Of a stretch of 27,915 bases of DNA, positions 21,020 to 27,915 are shown piece by piece. The stretch lies in assembly GCA_900549655.1 (NCBI GenBank), contig UROZ01000015.1, positions 1-27,915 on the forward strand, given 5' to 3'. The stretch comes from an uncultured Collinsella sp. GTDB lineage: Bacteria > Actinomycetota > Coriobacteriia > Coriobacteriales > Coriobacteriaceae. Position 1 is the stretch's first letter. Each line of letters begins with the position of its first letter. A program made the translations under genes and the position numbers. The notes below the pieces were generated by a model. That model had not been told where the DNA came from. It searched no databases and saw only the letters and a list, made by a program, of their open reading frames with translations.

Positions 21020-23353
21020 ATGTTTGATAGCCATGACGAAGATTTGTGGGAAGTTCCCTCGATTGATGTGGATGTGCCCGAGCAGGCTGCGGTGCCTGCA
21101 GGGGTGGCCGTGCCTGCTGCGGAGGCTGAGACTGCCGCGCCCGTTGAGGCTGCTGTGCCCGCCGAGGACGAATCCTCGACCGATGGCTATGACCAGGCCG
21201 TGGACGAGGCCCCCGAGGACGACGGCTACGACATGGATGGGCTGGACGGCAAACTGCTCGAGCACTTTGCTGGCAAGATCGTGCGCAAGGACCTGACGGC
21301 CCTTATGAAGCGCGGCGCCAACGTGCCCACCTTTGTACTGGAGTATCTGCTGGGCATGTACTGCTCAACTGATGACGAGGATGCCGTGGCAGAGGGTTTG
21401 GAGCGCATCCGCAGGATCCTCACCGATAACTACGTGCGTCCCGATGAGTCCGAGCGCATTAAGTCCAAGATTCGCGAGCTGGGTCGTTTTACCATCATCG
21501 ATAAGGTGACGGCCAAGCTCGACGAGTACAAAGATATCTACGTGGCGTCGTTTGCCAACTTGACCATCGAGCCGTTTGTGATGCCGGCTGAGTACGTGCG
21601 CGACTATTCCAAGATTCTGCAGGGCGGCATTTGGTGCATCATGAGCATCGAGTATCGTCACCCCTTGGATGAGGAAGACGAGTTTGGCATGGAGGTCTTT
21701 GGCGACGATGCACCGCGCCGCTCCAAGGCCAAGCGCAAAAAGCGCGGACCCGAGGACTCTCCGTTTAGCGTGGCGTCGCTCATGCCCATCCAGATGCCCA
21801 ATCTGGACCTGGATGCCATGGTCGACGAGCGCCAGTACTTTACGCGCGACGAGTGGCTCAACATGCTGCTGCGCTCCGCTGGCTATGAGCCTAGCGAGCT
21901 TTCCGAGAAAGAGCGCCTGCACTTTATCGAGCGTATGGTGCCGCTTATCGAGCGCAACTACAACCTGTGCGAGCTGGGTCCCCGCGGTACCGGTAAGAGC
22001 CACATCTACAAAGAGGTCTCGCCCTACGCCATTTTGCTTTCGGGCGGCCAGACCACCACGGCCAACCTGTTCGGCCGTATGAACTCCATGCGAGCCGACC
22101 GCGTGGGCCTGGTGGGACACTGGGATTGCGTGACGTTTGACGAGGTCGCCGGCATGCGTTTTAAGGATACCAATGCCGTGCAGATCATGAAGGACTACAT
22201 GGCGAGTGGTAGCTACGCGCGCGGCCGCGACCAGATCAACGCCGATGCCTCCATGGTCTTTGAGGGCAACATCAACGACACCGTGCAAAATGTCCTTAAG
22301 ACCACGCACCTGTTTGATCCGTTCCCGCCGGAGTTTAACAACGATTCGGCCTTCTTCGACCGTATCCACTATTACCTGCCGGGCTGGGAGATTCCCAAGA
22401 TGCGCTCGAGCCTGCTGACCGGGCATTACGGCCTGATCACCGACTGCCTGTCGGAGTTTTGCAAAGAGATGCGCCGAAAGGACTTTACGCACCATATCGA
22501 CCGGTATTTCCGCTTTAACAGCGACTTTAACAAGCGTGACGAGATCGCCGTGCGCAAGACCTTTAGCGGCCTTGCAAAGCTGCTGTTCCCCGACGAGGCC
22601 ATGGACAAGGACGACGTGCGCTGGCTGCTGGACTACGCCATCGAGGGCCGTCGCCGCGTAAAGGAGCAGCTCAAGATTATGGCGGGCGTTGAGTTTATCG
22701 ACGTTAACCTGGGCTATATGGATGCCGACAACCCGCAGGACGTGCATGTGGTGCGCGTGCCCGAGCAGAGCGAGGACACACTGATTCCCGACGGGCCGCT
22801 GCTGTCCGGTCACGTGTTTGGCGTGGGCAGGTCGCAGGGCGGTGAGGTTGCCGTGTACAAGCTGGAGAACAAGGCCGTTGCCGGCGAGTGCAAGTTTAAG
22901 CACGAGGGCGTGGCCTTTAACAAGCCGGTGCGCGATACGCTGGAGGCCGCGTTCGACAACTTTGTGAACCTGGCGAACCGCGTGGCGCCGGGCATGCACA
23001 TTGGCTCCAAGGATTACCTGCTGTTCTATAACGACCTGCAGAGCAAGGGGCTGTCCGAGGAAGTTTCGCTCGCCGAGTTTGTGGGCCTCTGCTCTGCGGC
23101 ATGCAACCGTCCGGTGATGCCCGCGCTGGCGATTCCGGGAATCTTGCGCATGTCGGGTTCTATGGACGAGATCCGCGGGCTCGAGGACATTATGCGCGTG
23201 GCCAAAAACGCCGGCGCCAAGCGCGTGATTTTGCCGCTGAGCGCCATCGCGGGCTTGCAGAGCGTGTCGTCCGAGATTATCTCGGGATTGAGCCCGGTGT
23301 TCTACATGGATGGCGACCCGGTCGACGCCGCGAAGAAGGCACTGGATCTGTAG
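21020..23353 (+). CDS. brxL: BREX Lon-like AAA+ protein BrxL
   Basis: This 777-residue protein combines an AAA+ ATPase with a C-terminal Lon-protease-like fold; BrxL family members form DNA-binding oligomers needed for phage restriction. Walker A is GPRGTGKSH (K326/S327), Walker B is CVTFDEV (D374/E375), and the Lon-like domain spans about 600-775 (VMPALAIPGILRMSGSMDEIRG, then AGAKRVILPLSAIAGL). The family's usual beginning, LLEHFAGKIVRKDLT, starts only near residue 75: before it lies an acidic, low-complexity extension rich in Ala, Val, Pro, Glu and Asp. I chose ATG 21020 because AGGAG lies 8 bases upstream, overlapping the pglZ stop; an upstream GTG (21011) is less likely. It is the last canonical BREX gene. 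Confidence 0.95.
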   Translation: MFDSHDEDLWEVPSIDVDVPEQAAVPAGVAVPAAEAETAAPVEAAVPAEDESSTDGYDQAVDEAPEDDGYDMDGLDGKLLEHFAGKIVRKDLTALMKRGANVPTFVLEYLLGMYCSTDDEDAVAEGLERIRRILTDNYVRPDESERIKSKIRELGRFTIIDKVTAKLDEYKDIYVASFANLTIEPFVMPAEYVRDYSKILQGGIWCIMSIEYRHPLDEEDEFGMEVFGDDAPRRSKAKRKKRGPEDSPFSVASLMPIQMPNLDLDAMVDERQYFTRDEWLNMLLRSAGYEPSELSEKERLHFIERMVPLIERNYNLCELGPRGTGKSHIYKEVSPYAILLSGGQTTTANLFGRMNSMRADRVGLVGHWDCVTFDEVAGMRFKDTNAVQIMKDYMASGSYARGRDQINADASMVFEGNINDTVQNVLKTTHLFDPFPPEFNNDSAFFDRIHYYLPGWEIPKMRSSLLTGHYGLITDCLSEFCKEMRRKDFTHHIDRYFRFNSDFNKRDEIAVRKTFSGLAKLLFPDEAMDKDDVRWLLDYAIEGRRRVKEQLKIMAGVEFIDVNLGYMDADNPQDVHVVRVPEQSEDTLIPDGPLLSGHVFGVGRSQGGEVAVYKLENKAVAGECKFKHEGVAFNKPVRDTLEAAFDNFVNLANRVAPGMHIGSKDYLLFYNDLQSKGLSEEVSLAEFVGLCSAACNRPVMPALAIPGILRMSGSMDEIRGLEDIMRVAKNAGAKRVILPLSAIAGLQSVSSEIISGLSPVFYMDGDPVDAAKKALDL

Positions 23354-23427
23354 GAGTGCGGGCGAGCGGGCTTGCGTGCGCGTAGACCCGCGGGCGTGTT
23401 GGTGCGTAGTGCGTGAGGGGGTCTGCC

Positions 23428-24792
23428 ATGGCGGGCGAGCGTTCTGTTGGCGAGTTGCTCGACGAGCTGTTTGGCTTTGAGTTGGTGGCCAAGCGCCAGG
23501 CGGCGCTTGAGCAGTACGATCGCGGGGAGTTGGTGCGCGAGGCGCGCTCCCGCGAGCTGTTGGGCGTGCTTAGGGGCGTCGAGGCTGCCGAGCGCGCTGC
23601 GCGCGACTCTGCCGTGCAAGCTGTTGATACGTACGTGCGCCGTGTTGAGAGTGCGGCCCTTGCGCGCGCTCGCAAGCAGGCGGGCGTTGTGGGTCCGCTG
23701 CAGATGGAGCGGCGCTATGCTGCCTTTTTGCGCATGGAGGACAAGGCCGAGCTGCTGACGCGCCTGGAGCAAACGCTTTCGTTTATCGAGGTAAAGCTGC
23801 GGGCTAATACGGCGGACAAGGTGCGCGCGGCGTACGATGCTGCTGGGGCTATGGTGCTGCAGGACGTGGCGCGCTTGAGTGACGTGCGCGTTGTGGACGC
23901 CGTGCCCCTGGATGCCGACCTGCTGTGTACGCAGCTGGAACAGTTGCGTTGTGCCGCCGATGCGACGGACCTTGCGGGCATGATCACAGCGACGTTTGAG
24001 TCTGAGCTGAGTGCGACGGGGTCGCAGGGCACTGACGGGTTTACGGGCGATTTGGCTGGCGATGTTGCTGGCGACGTGGCGTTGGAGCGTGAACTTACGA
24101 ACGTGCGCGGCGCTGCGCAGCGAGCGCGCTTGGCGGCGCAGGCGTATCGGGCCGAGCGCGCCGCCCGCGTTGCGGGGAGCACGCTGGAGCCGGTATCGTT
24201 GCCCGAGTCTGCGTGCGTTGCGTGCGAGACGGCGTGCGATGTCGGGGAGCTTTCCGAGTTGCTCGCTCAGGTTAAGAAGTCGTTTGAGACCTACCGTTGT
24301 GTTGTTGCCGACGGCGGGTTATTCTGCGCGTTTGGCTCTGACTCGCCGCATGGGATTTGCCGCGGCAGTAGCTATATCGACTACGATCCTCGGCTTGACG
24401 AAGATGTGTTGGTGGGCGAGTACGACGGTGCTACCAGGCACGATGTTCGGCGTGAGGTTGCGATTCCGGAGCTGGTGGATGAGGCTTCTGCCGAGGGCGG
24501 CGATTCACTCAAGGTTGCCGTGGCGCGCATGCGCGAGTTTAACGGGCGTCGCTACGATGGTGTGCTGGATGAGGATCCTGTGCGCCATGTGAATGCGTTT
24601 TGGTATGGACTCAAAAAGCTCGGCCAGTATTGTGAGGCCGCCGTGCGCGTGGATGAGCGTGCTTGGGATTGCTTTATCGATAAGGTGCAGTTCGCCTACG
24701 ATGAGCCCGTGGGGCGTTTGGCTGCGCAGATGGACGACAAACAGGCGGCGGCTTTTGTTGCTGCCGTGGATGTGCTCGGCGTTGATGGGTAA
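23428..24792 (+). CDS. Unrecognised 454-residue protein downstream of brxL
   Basis: I do not recognise this protein. It starts at ATG 23428 behind AGGGGG, 74 bases after the brxL stop, on the same strand and with no terminator between, so it may be co-transcribed with BREX. Residues 1-240 are highly charged and Ala/Arg/Glu-rich, predicted helical or coiled coil (RELLGVLRGVEAAERAARDS; ALERELTNVRGAAQRARLAA). A cluster CVACETACD near the middle could bind metal or be a redox pair. The last 170 residues look globular, with GLFCAFGSDSPHGICRGSS, YIDYDPRLDEDVLVGEYDG and HVNAFWYGLKKLGQYCEAAV. No signal peptide or membrane segment is seen. It may equally be a resident chromosomal gene unrelated to defence. 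Confidence 0.75.
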   Translation: MAGERSVGELLDELFGFELVAKRQAALEQYDRGELVREARSRELLGVLRGVEAAERAARDSAVQAVDTYVRRVESAALARARKQAGVVGPLQMERRYAAFLRMEDKAELLTRLEQTLSFIEVKLRANTADKVRAAYDAAGAMVLQDVARLSDVRVVDAVPLDADLLCTQLEQLRCAADATDLAGMITATFESELSATGSQGTDGFTGDLAGDVAGDVALERELTNVRGAAQRARLAAQAYRAERAARVAGSTLEPVSLPESACVACETACDVGELSELLAQVKKSFETYRCVVADGGLFCAFGSDSPHGICRGSSYIDYDPRLDEDVLVGEYDGATRHDVRREVAIPELVDEASAEGGDSLKVAVARMREFNGRRYDGVLDEDPVRHVNAFWYGLKKLGQYCEAAVRVDERAWDCFIDKVQFAYDEPVGRLAAQMDDKQAAAFVAAVDVLGVDG

Positions 24793-24819
24793 GGTCCTGG
24801 TCTGGTAGGAGGCTACACC

Positions 24820-25032
24820 ATGAAGATTGACGTTGATGTAGACCAGCTGCGCGAGAGCCTGCTCGACCGCGCGGGGTCTGCGGCGGGCGTGGGCTTTCCG
24901 GCCGCCATGCTCGACGCGATGGATATCGAGGACGAGTCGCCCCAAGAGCTCCTAGCCCGAGCCGAACGCGAAGGCCTCGACCTCCGCGACTTTGCCGTCG
25001 ATGACGACTGCGGAGCGTCTGACGACTGGTGA
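24820..25032 (+). CDS. Small acidic protein (70 aa), unrecognised
   Basis: This 70-residue protein lies behind a clear GGTAGGAGG ribosome site and 27 bases after the 454-residue gene, so the two form a unit. It is strongly acidic (opening MKIDVDVDQLRESLL, ending AVDDDCGASDDW) with a predicted helix-loop-helix middle (AAMLDAMDIEDESPQELLARAEREGLDL). Nothing marks it as an enzyme or DNA-binding protein; a small partner or regulator of the upstream protein is plausible but unproven. Its TGA stop lies 7 bases from the convergent stop of the DUF3800 gene, inside a small palindrome. Confidence 0.7.
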   Translation: MKIDVDVDQLRESLLDRAGSAAGVGFPAAMLDAMDIEDESPQELLARAEREGLDLRDFAVDDDCGASDDW

Positions 25033-25039
25033 CCCCGGG

Positions 25040-25717
25040 TCAGTTCATCCTTTTCTTCCTGAGATATAAGAGAAATCCCTTTTTGAACGTCCTTCGGGTT
25101 CCAAAAAATAGCCGATCAGTCTTTGTATCTTCCTTGCTGTCAAACTTGATAGCCGTTAGCTCGATCGTACAGATGTAGTCAGCAACTTGGAATAGCCGGT
25201 AGGCTCGTGGTGTGGCTTCTCGGTATACGATGACATCCCTTGCTAGAACGTACTCAAGCGCAGAATGAATGACCTCCGTTACAATCGGTTGGCCGTTGTC
25301 GTAGTAAATCTTAACGGTGTCGTATCGCTGGAAGAATTCCAGATGGTCGAAAAGTTCAACTGTGAGGTCTCGCCTCATTCTCTCCGCGAGACCGTTTTGG
25401 TTGCCGGCGAATTCGCTCATTCGGTATTGCAGACAGAGATAGCGTATGGGGAGATGCTGAATGAACGCGCGAAATGCGCTCAACATGTGCCTTCGCTGCT
25501 CCTTGGGAAGATCTTTGTAGTCGCCGTTTCCATTCAGTAGGGGTCCTGCATGAAAAGGCGTATTGGGAAGCGAGGACTGCGACAGGGCGCGCTCGTAGCG
25601 GTCAATGCGTTCAACGATTGCATCGTTTTGATCGTGAAAAACGAGGGTGACGAGGTAGTAGTTGGAGACGCCTCCGAGGTCGCCAGATTCGTCAACAAAG
25701 ACGGAGAGTTCGCTCAT
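25040..25717 (-). CDS. DUF3800 domain protein
   Basis: This 225-residue protein belongs to DUF3800, a family with a predicted RNase H-like fold often found in defence and mobile-element neighbourhoods; no function is proven to my knowledge. Supporting motifs are the N-terminal FVDESGD (about residues 7-13), the internal YYDNGQPIV, and the C-terminal QVADYICTIEL, which would carry the acidic residues of the fold. The start is ATG 25715-25717 with GGAGG 6 bases upstream; an in-frame ATG further up (25736-25738) lies in the leader terminator and is unlikely. It is convergent with the BREX-side genes, less GC-rich than them, and driven by its own promoter and structured leader. Confidence 0.85.
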   Translation of the reverse strand: MSELSVFVDESGDLGGVSNYYLVTLVFHDQNDAIVERIDRYERALSQSSLPNTPFHAGPLLNGNGDYKDLPKEQRRHMLSAFRAFIQHLPIRYLCLQYRMSEFAGNQNGLAERMRRDLTVELFDHLEFFQRYDTVKIYYDNGQPIVTEVIHSALEYVLARDVIVYREATPRAYRLFQVADYICTIELTAIKFDSKEDTKTDRLFFGTRRTFKKGFLLYLRKKRMN

Positions 25718-25829
25718 GATGAGCCTCCATTTTTGCAAAAAAAATGCCGGGGGTAAGACCCCGGCTCTTGGAGGCCCCTCTTTTGGAGGGAACCGTATTC
25801 TTTATACCATGAGATAAGGGGTGCTTTCA
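25718..25829 (-). ncRNA. Structured leader or small RNA upstream of the DUF3800 gene
   Basis: Between a near-consensus promoter and the DUF3800 start lies a leader of about 112 bases (minus strand). It can form a small hairpin CCCUC-CAAAA-GAGGG, then the segment GGGCCUCCA (complement of 25769-25777), then a strong terminator hairpin with U8. The ribosome-site region UGGAGGCUC (complement of 25721-25729) can pair with GGGCCUCCA over 9 bp including one G-U. The transcript could thus end as an RNA of about 90 bases, or read through with the ribosome site masked. Attenuator, sRNA or both are possible; this is an inference from sequence only. Confidence 0.45.
25737..25765 (-). terminator. Terminator hairpin inside the DUF3800 leader
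   Basis: GCCGGGG (25746-25752) and CCCCGGC (25759-25765) form a 7-bp GC stem. On the minus strand it is followed by A and then eight U (complement of 25737-25744). It lies before the DUF3800 ribosome site, not after a gene, which is the odd point. Confidence 0.75.
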
Positions 25830-25835
25830 AGTAAT

Positions 25836-25864
25836 ATTATAATAAGCAAACATATGTTCGTCAA
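25836..25864 (-). promoter_or_regulatory. Strong promoter for the DUF3800 leader
   Basis: On the minus strand, TTGACG (complement of 25859-25864) is followed by exactly 17 bases and TATAAT (complement of 25836-25841). This is the best promoter match I found in the window, and it points at the leader and the DUF3800 gene. The start of transcription would be near 25829. Confidence 0.7.
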
Positions 25865-25972
25865 ACTACCTGCGAAAAGTCCTTAGCCGTCCAGATGTGG
25901 GTAGAGCGGCTCGTAAATTGCTGACGCAATGGGCCGGCGTTTTCCCGAGAAGTATTTAGTCTTGACTCGCAT

Positions 25973-26005
25973 AAAAAATGCCGGGGGACATCCCCCGGCT
26001 TTTTT
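25973..26005. terminator. Bidirectional intrinsic terminator
   Basis: An 8-bp stem GCCGGGGG (25980-25987) / CCCCCGGC (25992-25999) with loop ACAT is flanked by AAAAAA (25973-25978) and TTTTTT (26000-26005), so it works on both strands. On the minus strand it would terminate antiporter transcripts before the DUF3800 promoter. The rest of the 415-base gap 25718-26132 holds the DUF3800 leader and promoter, this terminator and the palindromic element at 26048-26120; I see no gene in it. Confidence 0.8.
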
Positions 26006-26047
26006 CATTTCGGTGTCAATTCAAATGTTTTTCAATCCATCCCCTCA

Positions 26048-26120
26048 ATAAGTTGCGGTGAAATAGGGACTGAAATGGCTGTTCAGAGGCCTATTCAATC
26101 TCTATTTCACCGCAACTTAT
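26048..26120. repeat. Perfect 19-bp inverted repeat, candidate dispersed palindromic element
   Basis: ATAAGTTGCGGTGAAATAG (26048-26066) and its exact complement at 26102-26120 flank a 35-base centre. The pairing continues inward with few mismatches (GGACTGAA against TTCAATCT) and outward through CCATCCCC / GGGGATGG. The whole forms a stem of nearly 30 bp. It lies 12 bases beyond the antiporter stop. No ORF or transposase is present; a MITE-like or REP-like non-coding element is the likely nature. Confidence 0.75.
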
Positions 26121-26132
26121 GGGTGGGGATGG

Positions 26133-27734
26133 CTACGACGCCAGCGTGGCGATGACGGCTTCGTCGCCGGCGTATATGAGGGTGTTGCCGTCGGGGATGA
26201 TTGTTTGGCCGTCGCGCTTGAGCATCACCACGATAAAGGGGTGCTTGCCTTGCGGCACGTCGCGCAGGCGCTGGCCGGCCAGACGACCGTGGGGTGTCAC
26301 GGTGACTTCGCGCAGCGTAACCTCGGCACGCTCTTCAAACGTCGGCGCGGCCATAACCAACAGGTCGCCTTCTTCAATTACGGTATCGCCGTTGGGTAAC
26401 ACCGGATGGGCGCCGTCGCGCAGCACCAAGACCACCAGCATGTTCGTCGCGCTGCCAATGTCCGCGAGCGAGCGTCCGGCAAACGGATGCCCCGCGCCCA
26501 CCTTGAGCTTAACGAACGACATGCCGTCTTCGTCGCGGTAGTCGTTAAAGGTGCGGCGGACATCGCCTTCCGCATCGATCATGTCGAGCTTTTTCGCCAC
26601 CGCCGGCAGCAGCGAGCCTTGCACCACAATGCTCGACACGGCAATCACAAATACCAGGTCAAACAGATCGTGCCCACCGGGAACGCCGGCCACCACGGCA
26701 AAGAGACTAAACACGACCGAAGCCGCACCGCGCAGGCCCGCCCAGCTTACGAGCGCTACCTGGCGGGGGTTCGTCTTAAAGGGCGCTAGCAACAGGCCGA
26801 CGGCGATGGGGCGGCTCACGAGGAGCATAAACGCCATGAGCGCCAGGCCCGGCAGCAGCATTTGCGGCAGGCGGGCGGGCGTCACGAGCAGGCCGAGCAA
26901 AAAGAAGATGGTCATCTCGGCCATCTCGGTGAGGGTGTCGAAGAAATGCGCCAACTCGACCTTGTCGGTGATGTCGCTCGCGCCCAGCACGATGCCGGCC
27001 AGGTACACGGACAAAAAACCGTTGCCGCCCAGGTAGCTCGGCAGGGCGTAGGCGACGATTGCCACGGCGAACAAAAAGATGGTGTGTGCGCCCTCGGCTG
27101 TTGCATGTGCACGCTCGATCAGCCGTGCGCTTGCCCAGCCGATGACAAGGCCCAAGCCCACGCCCAGGATGATCTGCTTGGCGAGCAGCATGGGGATATT
27201 AATGTCGCCGCCGGCGGCGAGGGTCGCGAGCACCGCGGTGAGCATGTACGCGACGGGGTCGTTGGAGCCCGATTCGACCTCGAGCAGCGAGTCGGTGCCA
27301 CCCCTCAGCGATAGGCTGTGCTCGCGCAGCACGCTAAAGACACTCGCCGCGTCGGTGGATGCCACAACGGAGCCCAGCAGCAGGCCCCCGACCCAGTCGA
27401 AACCCAGGGCGAAATGCGCAAACGCGCCCGTAATGCCGGCAGTGATGACGACGCCGAGCGTGCTCAGCAGCACCGCGGGCACGGCGACGGGTTTGGCGCG
27501 GTCGATATTGGTGTTAAAGCCGCCGTAGAACATGATGAACAGCAGCGCCGTGCTGCAGACGGTCTCGGTGAGCGCGTAGTCGCTAAAGTCGATGTGCGCC
27601 GGGCCGTTGACGCCCAGCAGCATGCCGAGCGCGATAAAGATGAGCAGGGTGGGGAAGGGGAGCTTTTTACCGACGGGTTTGATGGTCAGGCACAAAATGA
27701 TGACGAGGCCGATAAAGAGAAGTATCTGGTTCAT
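26133..27734 (-). CDS. CPA1-type potassium(sodium)/proton antiporter with C-terminal RCK_C domains
   Basis: This 533-residue protein has about 12 hydrophobic segments in residues 1-390, the membrane exchanger domain. The ion-site residues of the family are visible in VVASTDAASVF (S126-T127-D128) and VESGSNDP (153-160, including N158-D159). The last 130 residues contain two TrkA_C/RCK_C-like repeats (KLKVGAGHPFAGRSLADIG and TVTPHGRLAGQRLRDVPQG, each followed by a GD-x-hydrophobic strand), as in NhaP2/CvrA-type K+/H+ antiporters, where they sense small ligands. It exchanges cations for protons across the membrane for pH or potassium control. The ATG is at 27732-27734, with AGGAG somewhat far upstream (12 bases). 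The 181 bases upstream to the window end show no gene. Confidence 0.9.
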   Translation of the reverse strand: MNQILLFIGLVIILCLTIKPVGKKLPFPTLLIFIALGMLLGVNGPAHIDFSDYALTETVCSTALLFIMFYGGFNTNIDRAKPVAVPAVLLSTLGVVITAGITGAFAHFALGFDWVGGLLLGSVVASTDAASVFSVLREHSLSLRGGTDSLLEVESGSNDPVAYMLTAVLATLAAGGDINIPMLLAKQIILGVGLGLVIGWASARLIERAHATAEGAHTIFLFAVAIVAYALPSYLGGNGFLSVYLAGIVLGASDITDKVELAHFFDTLTEMAEMTIFFLLGLLVTPARLPQMLLPGLALMAFMLLVSRPIAVGLLLAPFKTNPRQVALVSWAGLRGAASVVFSLFAVVAGVPGGHDLFDLVFVIAVSSIVVQGSLLPAVAKKLDMIDAEGDVRRTFNDYRDEDGMSFVKLKVGAGHPFAGRSLADIGSATNMLVVLVLRDGAHPVLPNGDTVIEEGDLLVMAAPTFEERAEVTLREVTVTPHGRLAGQRLRDVPQGKHPFIVVMLKRDGQTIIPDGNTLIYAGDEAVIATLAS

Positions 27735-27915
27735 GGATAGTGTCCGCTCCTGGGTGGTTGGCGTGGCACGGTCAGTTGTCTGCGGTTATTTGTACCCAAA
27801 GACGGTGGGTTTATGGTGCTGGATTGCAGGCGTGCGCGATATCGTCACAGGAGACCGTTGGGTTGATTTCCGATCTCAGCCGAACACATTGAGCAAATAG
27901 GCCATTCCCGCAGTT

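Noticed and set aside
21365..22999. Long minus-strand open frame (544 codons) opposite brxL
   Set aside because: Antisense shadow of a certain gene with low-complexity His/Leu/Val-rich translation and no family features.
25850..25900. Short plus-strand peptide starting ATGTTCGTCAAAC
   Set aside because: Only about ten codons before a stop, with no ribosome site, and it overlaps the minus-strand promoter of the DUF3800 leader.
1..27915. CRISPR array, tRNA or rRNA genes
   Set aside because: I saw no regularly spaced repeats and no cloverleaf or rRNA-like sequence on either strand.

Overview
The window looks like chromosome from a high-GC gut actinobacterium of the Coriobacteriia, most likely Collinsella or a close relative. 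This is an inference from base composition, GAGG/GGAG ribosome sites, GC-rich hairpin terminators of the GCCGGGGG type and the gene repertoire; no rRNA or marker gene is present to prove it.

Layout. Positions 1-8218 are ordinary chromosome: the tail of a membrane protein, a yaiI-hdeD-like pair (minus), a nitroreductase and two tandem histidine phosphatases (plus), then a minus-strand block reading serC-serA (serine synthesis), an M20 peptidase and a short DUF1015 protein. Positions 8349-8863 hold a tiny divergent Phd/YefM-like antitoxin remnant and a 341-base regulatory gap. Positions 8864-23353 are a complete type 1 BREX phage-defence operon in canonical order: brxA, brxB, brxC, pglX, pglZ, brxL. 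Downstream on the same strand are two unrecognised genes (454 and 70 aa). Convergent to them is a DUF3800 gene with its own strong promoter and a structured leader. The window ends with an intergenic palindromic element and a CPA1-type cation/proton antiporter (minus).

The most unusual feature is that pglX, the BREX methyltransferase gene, is split in two. The first 836 residues (methyltransferase core plus target-recognition region) end at a stop codon. A markedly AT-rich gene for a HEPN-type protein with an RNSLAHG (R-x4-H) motif follows. The last 322 residues of PglX then restart as a separate ORF with its own start. The two halves together make a normal-length PglX with almost nothing missing at the junction. 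A putative ribonuclease is therefore embedded inside the modification enzyme of a defence operon, which recalls the anticodon nuclease PrrC lodged inside a type I restriction locus.

Other noteworthy signals are a run of 10 G abutting the GTG start of brxA (a possible phase-variation tract), an acidic Ala/Pro/Val/Glu-rich N-terminal extension on BrxL, a perfect 11-bp hairpin between brxC and pglX, and the DUF3800 leader. That leader carries an intrinsic terminator and a segment able to pair with the ribosome-binding site.
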